Shown: one piece after another, positions 24,666 to 33,829 of the stretch
How the letters are laid out: the number at the start of each line of letters is the position of its first letter
How positions within the stretch are numbered: position 1 is the first letter of the stretch
Assembly (NCBI GenBank): GCA_030323885.1
Contig: CM059191.1
Location: 1,426,001-1,490,000, forward strand
DNA: 64,000 nt
Origin: Branchipolynoe longqiensis
Lineage: Eukaryota; Annelida; Polychaeta; Phyllodocida; Polynoidae
Direction: 5' to 3'
The notes under the pieces: generated by a model
Databases searched by the model: none
Told to the model about the DNA's origin: nothing
What the model saw: the letters and a program-made list of their open reading frames with translations, nothing else
Translations under genes and position numbers: made by a program

Positions 24666-24828
24666 TCAAAACTCCATACCAATATATTTTTGGGAGAGGA
24701 TTTAATTTCCTATTTACCTTAGTGAATAAAATAAAATAAAATAAAATATGAAGGATTATATTTATGGATGGATGAGAGTCTCTATGCAATTGAATGTGAG
24801 TGTATATGGAGCTTCATACACAATCTTT

Positions 24829-24911
24829 CATTCATTCATTCATTCATTTATTCATTCATTCTTTCATTCAGGAATCACACACACACACTCACACACACAC
24901 ACACACACAGC
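24829..24911. repeat. (CATT)n and (CA)n microsatellites
   Basis: cattcattcatt units are followed by a CA-rich run, in the gap between the ATPase and the next small gene. Confidence 0.9.
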
Positions 24912-24987
24912 CACATTTTAGTTATTTATACCTTGGATTCTGATGCTCTTCATTCATTGGGAAGAAAAATCTGTTTGCACATACATC

Positions 24988-25302
24988 ATGTCATCACGAC
25001 ATATTCAGCATTGCAAGGAGTTTATTTTGTTGTTGTTGAAGTCGAGACCTGAGCAGGCTAAAGCTTTATTGGTGACGGCGAGTCGAAAACAGATTGAATG
25101 CATTGCTGAGATTTTAGTTGCATTATCAAAATTATCCATCTCCAGAAATACTAAGCGTTTATTGGAAAAGCATAAGAAACTAATTCACAATCTTATTCAT
25201 CTGAATGAACACGCAAGATTACGCCTGCTTCAGTTACATCATAAAAAACTGTATGCGATTTTAATTTCAATTAAGTCAAGATTGTTAGGGGTTTTATCAT
25301 GA
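24988..25302 (+). CDS. Small basic Polinton protein (helical, ~104 aa)
   Basis: The ATG at 24988 gives MSSRHIQHCKEFILLLLKSR and a predicted all-helical, Lys/Arg/Leu-rich protein ending RLLGVLS. Small proteins of this size and pattern (K-x-LL..A....I..I.E....L....S......R.L..) occur beside the ATPase and integrase in invertebrate Polintons, often ending in a hydrophobic LG segment. Its function is unknown to me; a virion or core component is plausible. It overlaps the next ORF by 4 bases (ATGA at 25299), suggesting co-expression. An upstream in-frame start at 24943 is possible but would cover non-conserved sequence. Confidence 0.6.
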   Translation: MSSRHIQHCKEFILLLLKSRPEQAKALLVTASRKQIECIAEILVALSKLSISRNTKRLLEKHKKLIHNLIHLNEHARLRLLQLHHKKLYAILISIKSRLLGVLS

Positions 25303-25703
25303 GGAAGTATGTAACCATAACATATGATTCCTACCTTCGATATAAGAAGGAGGAGGGGAATAAAAACAATATCATAACACCCAGTGAACTTATTGATGAT
25401 GATGATGATGCAGTTGATATTGATGTTGATAAAGATGTTATTGATAAATTTGCTATCAATAAAAATCCCCACCAGAAGAAGAACAAAATGTCAAGGAAAA
25501 AAGATCAACCTTTGAGTCATCCTGCCGCCTCTGCTCCTCCTCTATACGACGCGATCGACAAGAGGGCGTCATTTTTGTTGCCGGCAACGATGACGACGAC
25601 GTCACCATCGTCTCATCTTCCTCCTCCTCCTCCTCCTGGAATACCGAGAACAAGTGGTTTAAAAAAAAAAAAAAGAGAAAAAAAAGAAGAAGATTATCAA
25701 TAA
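25299..25703 (+). CDS. Small Polinton protein with N-terminal YDSY motif, acidic and Pro-rich
   Basis: 134 residues: KYVTITYDSYLRYK at the start, an Asp run, then Lys-rich and PPPPPPP segments, ending Lys/Glu-rich. Polintons of invertebrates often have a small protein beginning with a similar V-P-Y-D-x-Y-x-R-L pattern in this place, which is the basis for calling it. The start ATG overlaps the stop of the preceding gene. Function unknown. Low complexity makes the C-terminal half uninformative. Confidence 0.5.
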   Translation: MRKYVTITYDSYLRYKKEEGNKNNIITPSELIDDDDDAVDIDVDKDVIDKFAINKNPHQKKNKMSRKKDQPLSHPAASAPPLYDAIDKRASFLLPATMTTTSPSSHLPPPPPPGIPRTSGLKKKKREKKEEDYQ

Positions 25704-25838
25704 GGAAAAGATTAAGAAGGTTAGATCACTGATGCTAAATTCACTTTCAACAAAATCTTCACCTGCTGACTCCACTAGACAACAGACTTCATCTGGTGTT
25801 ATCACAAGGCAAAACAGAAGAAAAGGAGTGAATGAAGA

Positions 25839-26981
25839 ATGGCGAAAGTTCTTCTCCCATCGCTAACTGAGGAAGAGGAGCGATATCTTCATGATACATA
25901 CTTCAATCCAAGGCATCCTGGAAGTTTATCAGGAATCAATAGACTTTATACTGAAGTTAAAAAGGAGAAGAAATTAAAAATATCTCTTCGCAAAATACGT
26001 GAATGGTTAGAATCGCAAGACAGTTTTTCAACTTTTAAGAAAGCTCCCCGTAGATATAAATGTGAGTGATTAGTTATATCTGATAAACATTATCAATTTG
26101 ATGTTGACATCCTCTCCATGATGTTTTATAAAGATCATAATTCTGGTTATGGTTATATTTTAGTTTGCATTGATGTATTTACAAGATATCTAATAACTAG
26201 ACCATTACTCAATCTTCAAGCTTCTTCTGTTAAAGAAGCTTTTGAAAACATTTTTAAAAGTAATCCCCCTCCTCCTAAAAATATCCGCAGCGATCGGGGA
26301 TCGGAGTTCATTGCAAAAATGATGCAGCAATATTTTAAATCCCTAAACATCAATCATTTCACCACCTTAAATAGCGAGACTAAGGCGCATATGGCTGAAC
26401 GCGTGATTCAAACACTTCGAGCTCGCTTGGCTAGATTATTCAAAGCAACTCATAGCTTTAACTGGAGTGATTCACTGCAAGTGGTAACAGCAGCCTACAA
26501 TGATAGTGAGCATAAAGGGATTGGAACTACTCCGCGAAATGCTTTCTGTGAAAAGGATAAGAGTGAACTTTGGCATTATCAATATCTCAGAAATGATTCA
26601 GCAACTACCACAGGAAGAGCGAGCGTTTTTAATTTTCAAACCAATGATCGAGTGAAGCTCTCATATTTAAGTTCTCCATTTACACGTCATTATGATGAAA
26701 AGTGGACAAAGGAAATTTTCATTGTAACAGAACGAAAAATTAAACAAGGATTTGAAAAATATAAAGTCAAGGCTTGGGATAACTCGCCTATTGAAGGATG
26801 GTTCTATCCTGAAGAATTGCAAAAGGTTGGAGTGAGTGATGATACTTTATTTGAGATAGAAACAATTATTTCTGAAACTGTTAAAGATAAAAAAAAGTAT
26901 TCTTTGGTAAAATGGAAATCATATGATTCCTCTTACAATAGCTGGATTTTATCAAGTGAAATTCACAAACTAGGAGTGTAG
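25839..26981 (+). pseudogene. Retrovirus-like integrase with C-terminal chromodomain, one in-frame stop
   Basis: The frame from 25839 to 26981 is continuous except for TGA at 26067-26069. The N-terminal part (FNPRHPGSLSGINRLYTEVK; KISLRKIREWLESQ) is the Polinton helical domain. The rve catalytic core follows: first Asp in FDVDILSM (26100), then CIDVFTRYLITRPL, second Asp in IRSDRGSEF (26290), and Glu in HMAERVIQTLRARL (26393). A chromodomain closes it (FEIETIISE near 26850, LVKWKSY, NSWILSSE). The enzyme inserts the element into host DNA, and the chromodomain may guide it to histone marks. The stop separates the N-terminal domain from the core, so this copy is probably dead unless read through. 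Confidence 0.92.
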
Positions 26982-27062
26982 ATCAGTAGACTTAGATCAG
27001 AATATTATATGTGTTTATGTTATGTGCTTCCTCATTTTGATTTTGTTTGCATCACTGTCAAC

Positions 27063-27575
27063 ATGGTGAACTTCTGTCTGAATTCATTAATGGATTTGAA
27101 ACTTCGTTCACATAACACTTGGCATGATTTTACAGTCTCAATCAATCCCCCATTCATTTGGAGCAGGGAGCGGGATGGTATATATCCCTTCTTCAAATAG
27201 ATTTTGAAAAAGAAAGTATTCCAGAAAGAATCTCGGCAGAGGACAATGAAAAAGAAAAAGAAAAAGAAAAAACCATTCCTCCCTCGTCTTAAACATCGTT
27301 AGCTTCACCACCGATAACATCAAAATATGTGTATGTTTTTTGTAATCTCATTACACCTGTCGCAATAGGAGATTCTCCGCAAGGGGTGTTAGCTTACAGC
27401 TATAAAGGAAGTGGTGGGAGTGGAGGATATCATATGATACCATCTACTCCGTTACATCAACCCATCAAGACTCAATACTTGAATTCTATAAGGATGTCCA
27501 TCAGAGACGAACGAGGAGAAATCCTTTGATAGAAGCAGACATCGCTCGTTGCATTCTTCAAATTTGTAGAGACTA
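27063..27575 (+). pseudogene. Penton-like (minor capsid) protein remnant, internally deleted
   Basis: 27063-27190 encodes a stretch with HNTWHDFTVSINPPF, resembling the N-terminal xDNTxxxFTVxLxxPIxL pattern of Polinton penton proteins. 27320-27570 encodes YVFCNLITPVAIGD and SIRMSIRDERGEIL, resembling the C-terminal YVYCDLI.P..VGD and I.IRDDTG blocks. A one-base frame change near 27524 is needed to continue into LIEADIARCILQ. The roughly 250 residues that normally lie between the blocks are missing, and stops fall in the junction. I infer a deleted pentameric capsid-vertex protein. Confidence 0.65.
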
Positions 27576-28075
27576 TGGCCTTAGTTCCGCTAGGTACAAG
27601 CTCTAACAGCTGGGTGCTTCATTCTAATGCTAAGTGTATCACAGCATTCAAAAAACCTAAGAATAGCTTTAAAACTATTTCCAGCTTGAAGCATGTAAAG
27701 ACATCTTCACCCAAAATTGAGATGGTTTCACCAGTTAGTCATGTATTAGAGCAAACCAAGGAGAAGCAGGAGCGAATAAATCTAATGACAGAAAACATGG
27801 TGGGGGAGATCAATCACAGCACGATTCCCTCTAAGAAGAAAAAGAGAAAAGATGAGAAAAGCGGAAGTAGGAAGAAGAAGAAGAGAGAAGTGCATCAATC
27901 TACTATAAGTAGATTGATGCAGGAACGCATGCGTCAGTCGAATGGAGGAATAAAAGGGAGAAGAGGTAAAAGCAGTGAAGAGAAGAACAAAAAGAAGAAG
28001 AAGAAGAAGGATCAAACGAAACGCAAATCTCAATCCATACATTCTAAACATTTCAAACGAAAGAATAAGAAATGA
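27575..28075 (+). CDS. Lys/Arg-rich basic protein (possible core/DNA-binding protein)
   Basis: 166 residues, open. The first 60 residues are mixed; the rest is strongly basic with several KKKKR-type runs and the segment STISRLMQERMRQ. Basic, disordered proteins close to the capsid genes are common in Polintons and related viruses and may bind packaged DNA; that role is inference. Its first codons overlap the end of the penton remnant in another frame, so the true start may be later (for example the Met at 27723). Confidence 0.45.
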   Translation: MALVPLGTSSNSWVLHSNAKCITAFKKPKNSFKTISSLKHVKTSSPKIEMVSPVSHVLEQTKEKQERINLMTENMVGEINHSTIPSKKKKRKDEKSGSRKKKKREVHQSTISRLMQERMRQSNGGIKGRRGKSSEEKNKKKKKKKDQTKRKSQSIHSKHFKRKNKK

Positions 28076-28172
28076 GAAGTGAGAAGTAGAAGAGTGAGAT
28101 TGTGAGTTTGAGAGCTTGTGATAGAGAGCGAGAGAGAGAGTGAGTGTGAATGATCACAATTTCATTAATAAA

Positions 28173-28677
28173 ATGCAGCAGGAATATCTCCTACATGATG
28201 CGGTTGAGGGACATACCGAGAGACTGGATATTTTCTCCAAACCGCGTATGGATGCAGGGGTCTTGTACTCGGATTATGTTCAGATTCACCCTACGTCCAC
28301 CATTTCCAATGAGGGATCGATTCTATTCAAAGTAGATGGAACGAATGGTGGATATCTCAATACAAGGAATATACAGATGACGATTTCAATGAAAATTGTT
28401 AAATCGGACAACTCCCCAGTGGCGACTACTGATGATGTCACCCTAACAAATCAGCCGCTGTATAGTGTATTCTGTCAAGTGAATGCCACAATTAATAATT
28501 CTTACATCAACTCCGATGTCGGTGGTTTATATGCTCAAAAGAATTACTATAAATCATTATTTGGAAAAAATAAGGGGTTGAATTCTAGTTATAATAGAAT
28601 GAAAGGATACTTTCCGGATGAAGATCATGTTGAATTGGTGAATATTATTTCCAAAGAATCAGCCCCTTCCCTTAATC
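28173..28677 (+). CDS. Polinton capsid protein (hexon-like), truncated by the assembly gap
   Basis: From the ATG at 28173 the frame is open for 168 residues into the Ns. Residues 10-40 read AVEGHTERLDIFSKP, then YVQIHPTSTISNEGSI, followed by TNGGYLNTRNIQMTISMKI. This order (L-D-L-F-S-x-P, then YxxI/YxP, then S.I.F.V.G) is the start of the F54H12.2-like proteins of animal Mavericks, which I take to be the major capsid family. The upstream GTG at 28140 is in frame, but ATG at 28173 is preferred. The downstream part after 29176 does not clearly resume the frame. Confidence 0.75.
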
Positions 28678-29176
28678 NNNNNNNNNNNNNNNNNNNNNNN
28701 NNNNNNNNNNNNNNNNNNNNNNNNNNNNNNNNNNNNNNNNNNNNNNNNNNNNNNNNNNNNNNNNNNNNNNNNNNNNNNNNNNNNNNNNNNNNNNNNNNNN
28801 NNNNNNNNNNNNNNNNNNNNNNNNNNNNNNNNNNNNNNNNNNNNNNNNNNNNNNNNNNNNNNNNNNNNNNNNNNNNNNNNNNNNNNNNNNNNNNNNNNNN
28901 NNNNNNNNNNNNNNNNNNNNNNNNNNNNNNNNNNNNNNNNNNNNNNNNNNNNNNNNNNNNNNNNNNNNNNNNNNNNNNNNNNNNNNNNNNNNNNNNNNNN
29001 NNNNNNNNNNNNNNNNNNNNNNNNNNNNNNNNNNNNNNNNNNNNNNNNNNNNNNNNNNNNNNNNNNNNNNNNNNNNNNNNNNNNNNNNNNNNNNNNNNNN
29101 NNNNNNNNNNNNNNNNNNNNNNNNNNNNNNNNNNNNNNNNNNNNNNNNNNNNNNNNNNNNNNNNNNNNNNNNNNNN
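28678..29176. other. Assembly gap (499 N)
   Basis: A run of N. Translations through it are meaningless. It probably hides the rest of the capsid gene and the right end of the Polinton, and its true length is unknown. Confidence 0.99.
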
Positions 29177-29989
29177 CCACTGCGCTATGGCGGCTACATC
29201 GATGTAAATGTTTATAATGTCAATGGCATAAAATAGTGTAAAATAAATAATTGAGTTTTGTGTGCGTTTTGGCGCTAGCCTATGGCAGCTTGGCTGAACC
29301 TTGGTCTGGTTGGTTCGCTTTAGCTACTGTGCTATGGCGTCCACGTCGATCCTGGGCCCGCTTCTATTGCCCCAATTACTACCGTTGAGAGTTAATTATG
29401 GGGTAAATTGAGTAAATTGCAATTTCAGTAATACCGGTAGTATGAGCTAAATGATATAAAATAGAGTATAATATCAAGCCTAAATGGATGGCGAGATGCA
29501 TGTTATATCAATCATGACAGAGTTGTCAAGTTATCGACAGCAAATTGTCTTTTTGCGTGTCAGCTGATTGTCGAATTCTCAATTCTCTTTAGTTAACGAC
29601 CTGCGCCCCAGTAGTACACGTATACATTTCTTCTTTCTTCTTACATCGACACACAGACGTCAAATCTCTAGTGCAAAGCTTTGTTTCTACGATACCATCA
29701 AGTCGAGACGTCGACCCTGATTCCTCGACACAATTGCGCTGGTAGGCTAGAAGGCGGGTGCAACACAGGCTTGTTGACGTCCTCGACGCTCTTGGCGGCT
29801 CGCGAGATGAAAGGAATACACAGGTAGCATGTAGACTGTGTACTGCATGTAATCGACACTCATGCATTTGAGAAGTAAATAATGTTGGTGGACGTGAAAG
29901 ACGTGAGTAAGACGTGAGAAAGTGAATAGGTGTGATCTGTAGCTCGGGTAGGGAGGTTGTGGTAGCGGGACGAGGGGGGAAGTCACGTG
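29177..29989. other. Unassigned sequence right of the gap
   Basis: Two related strings, actgcgctatggcggctaca (29179) and actgtgctatggcgtccacg (29325), suggest an old SINE-like repeat. No gene was seen; a minus-strand open frame at 29589-30071 lacks domain features. Confidence 0.35.
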
Positions 29990-30145
29990 ATCGATGTGGG
30001 GGACGGGTCAGCTGGTGGGGTCGGGTCGGATTGCCCCTAGCGTTACTGGAAGTTAGTAGCAGTGGTTCCACCTATCGCTTCATTATGCAGGGTTCTCCAC
30101 CCGTAAATTAGTCATGTTACCTGTAACATGCGCAATTTGGTCCAT
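29990..30145 (-). repeat. Dispersed repeat, partner at 55.35-55.48 kb
   Basis: The reverse complement shares the runs tggagaaccctgcataa and gcgataggtgg, and then ggggcaatccgacccgac, with 55345-55485 on the plus strand. Confidence 0.8.
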
Positions 30146-30313
30146 AGTAAATAGATATGAAAATTAATGTGAATAGGATATAAGTAATAGTATGAATACT
30201 ACCATACTAACCAATATCAAAATGTTGGTCTACATACAGTAGTTTTTACCAATGCCTCCATATGGCAGACATAAATCTGAGATCAGTCTCTTCCATTTTT
30301 ACAAGTTCCTGTA

Positions 30314-30976
30314 TTATAACATATTTGTGGGAAGTGGTGTTTTACTATTGTCTATCAATTTCACCTCATTGCAAGACTCTTCTACATTGTCTTTCTGCAG
30401 CTTAGTGGCTAAGGCATCTCTCCTCATTGCATCCTCATTGTATTTAATGTATCTTAAAGCATATTTAAAACGGGTCCTCTTTATCATTTCAGAAATACAA
30501 CCCTTCCTGGGTCTACCCTGTTCCTTCAACAGTAAGAAGGCTTCTCTTGCAGCTTTGTGAAGGTCTGCTATATGTACATTGCACCCTGGACGGCACTGAG
30601 TGTGACATTTAGGGAAATTATACAATGGCTTACTTGCCAGCTTAAGGGCCTTTACAATGTTTTCATAAAAACTACACAATTCATCTGGATGTTGAGAAAC
30701 CTTACAATGCACATCTTGACACATTAGGGCATCTGTGGGTATTTTAACATTTTGCAAGAGAGTTTCAGTATTTACACTATATTTATGAATCTCATCTTGT
30801 TTTATTCTGGACCAGTCTAATTTGCATTTATTGCAGCTGTTTGTTGTCTTTGACTTAGTACATTGTTTATATTCAAGGTCATACCTACAGGTATATGATC
30901 TGTGGTGGAATATTTATAATAAATTTCCAAACTTTGTATTGCATCATGAGCATCAGATGAGCTAACATAGTGGTCC
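30314..30976 (-). pseudogene. LINE E fragment: end of endonuclease and linker before RT
   Basis: Minus strand: WLDHYVSSSDAHDAI and YSTTDHIP (30890-30975) match the last endonuclease block (SDH-I/V-P). Next come LQNVKIPTDALMCQDVHC and an intact 147-residue open stretch with PGCNVHIADLHKAAREAF, then FKYALRYIKYNEDAMRRDAL and LIDNSKTPLPT. This linker pattern (PGWN...AREAF..W...G.PR.G......M...R..FKYALR.....) is seen in L2/CR1-like LINEs just upstream of the RT. No RT follows, so it is a fragment. Confidence 0.7.
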
Positions 30977-30984
30977 AGCCAACA

Positions 30985-31830
30985 AACGATTTGGAATAGT
31001 CTGATGTTTCAAATATCATTCAATATGGTCTAATGTTTCCATATGTTTTCAATATTTGTAATTAGTTAAATAGAAGACCATGATGTTAACAACCACAATG
31101 TTTAAATTAGATAAAACAAGATAAATTCAGTATCTTTGTCATATTAGAATGTCTCCAGGAGTCAAGTCTTAGATATAGTGTTATAGTACTATCGTGCTGC
31201 CATCTAGTGAAGGAAACATGAGGCACCTGTAAACACGATTTGGAATGGTCCGATGTTTCCATTTGTTTCAATATCAATATCAATAAATATTCTAACGATT
31301 TGTTTTCAATATAATTCAATATGGTCTATTGTTTCCATTTGTTTTGATTTGTTTTCAAAGTCATTCAATATTTTTAATTAGTTAAATCGTAGATGTAGTG
31401 TTATAGTACTATAGTGTTGCCACCTAGGTATGGTAACATGAGTGTATAGGCGCATGTAAACACGATTTGGAACGGTCCGATGCTTCCATTTGTTTCATAT
31501 CAATATCAATCAGTATTTTAACGATTAGTGTTATAGTAATATAGTGCTGCCACTTAGTGAAGGTAACATGAGTGTGTAGGCGCATGTAAGCACGATTTGG
31601 AATGGTCCGATGTTTCCTTTTGTTTTCAAAATCATTCAATATGCTCTATTGTTTCCATTTGTTTTAATTTGTTTTCACCATCATTTAATGTTTTCAATAT
31701 CTTTTTATTAGTTACATCGAAGCTGCCACCTAGTGAATGTAAGTTGAGTGTATAGGCGCATGTAAACATGATTTGGAATGGTCCGATGCTTCCATTTGTT
31801 CCATAGCAATATCAATCAGTATTTTTAATG
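30985..31830. repeat. Cluster of related ~130-200-bp repeat units
   Basis: The unit contains gatttggaatggtccgatg, then tttccatttgtttcaatatc, and a second part with tagtgctgccacctagtgaa followed by gtgtataggcgcatgtaaac. Copies start near 30988, 31230, 31463, 31588 and 31767. The same units recur at 40960-41035, 41400-41717 and 43500-43600, so the LINE block 31.84-40.95 kb and the 41.72-43.45 kb element lie inside one repeat tract. Confidence 0.8.
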
Positions 31831-31834
31831 ATTA

Positions 31835-33142
31835 GTGTGCTGCCTGTACTGGGAAACTATAGTGCTGCCTGTACTGGGAAACAATAGACCGATCTCCATA
31901 CTCCCACTGCCTGGTAAACTAATGGAAAAAATAATGCATAGACATATTATGGACCATCTAAACGAACACAAAATACTAAACAGTAAACAGGGCGGTTTCA
32001 GAAAATACCACTCGACAATAAAAACAATTGCTAACTTAATAACTGATATTGCAAACAGTATCAATAAAAAGAACCTAGTGGGTGCAGCATTCATAGACTT
32101 CAGCAAAGCGTTTGACACGGTGGACCACCCTATCCTAAGGAGCAAACTAACCCAAATGGGAATAACGGGAGTAACAGGAAAATGGCTAGCGAGCTATCTA
32201 GAAAACAGAAAGCAATGCACCACAGTAAATGGATCCATATCCAATGAGGAAAAGATAACTTGCGGAGTACCCCAAGGGTCAGTCCTGGGGCCACTTCTCT
32301 TCCTCATATATATTAACGATCTAAACAACTGGCTAGAAATTGAAAACATCCAACTATATGCAGATGACACCGTGGTATATGCTGCAGGCAAAACAACCGA
32401 AGAAATAGAAATGAAACTGAATCTAACACTAACAAAACTAATCGAGTGGTGCCAACTAAATAGGATAACCATAAACAACAGCAAGTCAAAAACAGTACTA
32501 TTTGGTACCAGGCTAACAAGTAACGAGAAAATAAAGTGTCTTCTGGGAAACACCGAACTAGAACAAGTAGACAACTACCGATATCTGGGAGTGGATCTAG
32601 ACAGACACCTAAATTATGACCTCTGCATAACAAATACTATCAAAAAAGTAAACCATAAAATATGGCTACTGGCTAAACTGAGATACTACATGACTGAAAG
32701 CATGGCAATTAAAATATATAAAGGCATGATCCTCCCCTACTTTGACTATGGCGATGTAGTATACATGGGAGGAAATACAAAACTATTAAACAAACTACAG
32801 GTGCTACAAAATAGAGCCCTCAAAGTATGCCTTCAGGTGAACAAAAGATATCCCACAATCGAATTACACAAAAAATGCAATGCAACACTACTAACGAGTA
32901 GAAGGGAAACGCACCTCAAAATACTGGCACACCATTACACCACAAAACCAGGCTACACAGCAACCCCCCGTAGGGACACCAGGCAAATGGCAGCCCCAGT
33001 GCTACTGACAGCAATAAGTAACACCAAAATTTATGAGAGAAGTGTACTGGCCATGGCGGCACATGCCTGGAATAATCAACCCACACGGCAACGGGCAATC
33101 GAAAGCATGGACCACTATAAAAGGTCCTTAAAGAAAACATAA
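31835..33142 (+). CDS. LINE B copy 2: reverse transcriptase, open frame, 5'-truncated
   Basis: 435 residues, open to a natural stop. RT blocks: NNRPISILPLPGKLMEKIM, QGGFRKYHSTIKTIANL, AFIDFSKAFDTVDHPIL (motif A), GVPQGSVLGPLLFLIYINDL (motif B), QLYADDTVVYA (motif C, catalytic YADD), and the LFGTRL/YRYLGVDLD region. The C-terminal segment has LQVLQNRALKVCLQ and HAWNNQPTRQR. It lacks the endonuclease: the 5' truncation is at the repeat tract, where a 21-base string (gtgctgcctgtactgggaaac) occurs twice in tandem at 31837 and 31862. The intact RT suggests a young insertion compared with the minus-strand copy at 4.7-7.3 kb. Confidence 0.9.
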   Translation: MCCLYWETIVLPVLGNNRPISILPLPGKLMEKIMHRHIMDHLNEHKILNSKQGGFRKYHSTIKTIANLITDIANSINKKNLVGAAFIDFSKAFDTVDHPILRSKLTQMGITGVTGKWLASYLENRKQCTTVNGSISNEEKITCGVPQGSVLGPLLFLIYINDLNNWLEIENIQLYADDTVVYAAGKTTEEIEMKLNLTLTKLIEWCQLNRITINNSKSKTVLFGTRLTSNEKIKCLLGNTELEQVDNYRYLGVDLDRHLNYDLCITNTIKKVNHKIWLLAKLRYYMTESMAIKIYKGMILPYFDYGDVVYMGGNTKLLNKLQVLQNRALKVCLQVNKRYPTIELHKKCNATLLTSRRETHLKILAHHYTTKPGYTATPRRDTRQMAAPVLLTAISNTKIYERSVLAMAAHAWNNQPTRQRAIESMDHYKRSLKKT

Positions 33143-33599
33143 TACACAACCACCTACTGAAGAAACAATATCTCACCTGATCGTGGGCTCGGTCGCTGCT
33201 TGCTGTGTTCTGGCACGAAAAGCAAAAGTCCGGCTAGAAAAGATGGTAGATATTACAAATACGGAAACTAGCCCTACTAAGTACTAAGGAATTAGAAATG
33301 ACTATCACCATAGGGCGCAGTCCGTCTGGGTATGTGTACTGGCACAAACCAAAGCAGAACCAGGCAGGCCACGGTCATGCATCCGAATCACCCTGAAATA
33401 CAAAATGGCTAACCATACAACACAGCCATCCCACCTAGTCGCAGTCCTGAAGGGTCCAGGGGTGTTCTGGTGTACTATCTAAGGACATGGCATGGGTGAA
33501 AGGATGCTGTAACAAACCACAATGGAATGGGATCCTCTCCCACAGGCCTGTATGTCATCTGCATAGATGTACATAGTAGGCTAAGTTATCATATACAGG
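33143..33599 (+). other. Probable LINE B 3' region
   Basis: No open frame or repeat that I can name. Its position between the LINE B stop and the LINE C leader suggests 3' UTR and junction sequence. Confidence 0.4.
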
Positions 33600-33829
33600 T
33601 TAGGAAAAAACTTGAAAATTAAAAAAAAACTAATATAGAAACTACTAACACCCAAAACCGCAAAGGTTGGCCCAAGAAAGATCAGGTAAAGACTCCTGAG
33701 TGCGGGACCAGACCAAGTCAGCAGTTAAGCAAGGAGGATATAGTGAAACTGGTAATCCAGACAGTAAAAGAGGAACTCACACGAGACAGCCAATAAAAAA
33801 ATGAAGACGAAAACAACACGGGAAAAGAC

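Noticed and set aside
28659..29207. Capsid frame continuing through the N gap
   Set aside because: Runs of N give no sequence; the few residues after the gap do not resemble capsid.
29589..30071. 160-residue minus-strand open frame
   Set aside because: Overlaps a dispersed repeat also found at 55.35 kb, with no domain pattern.
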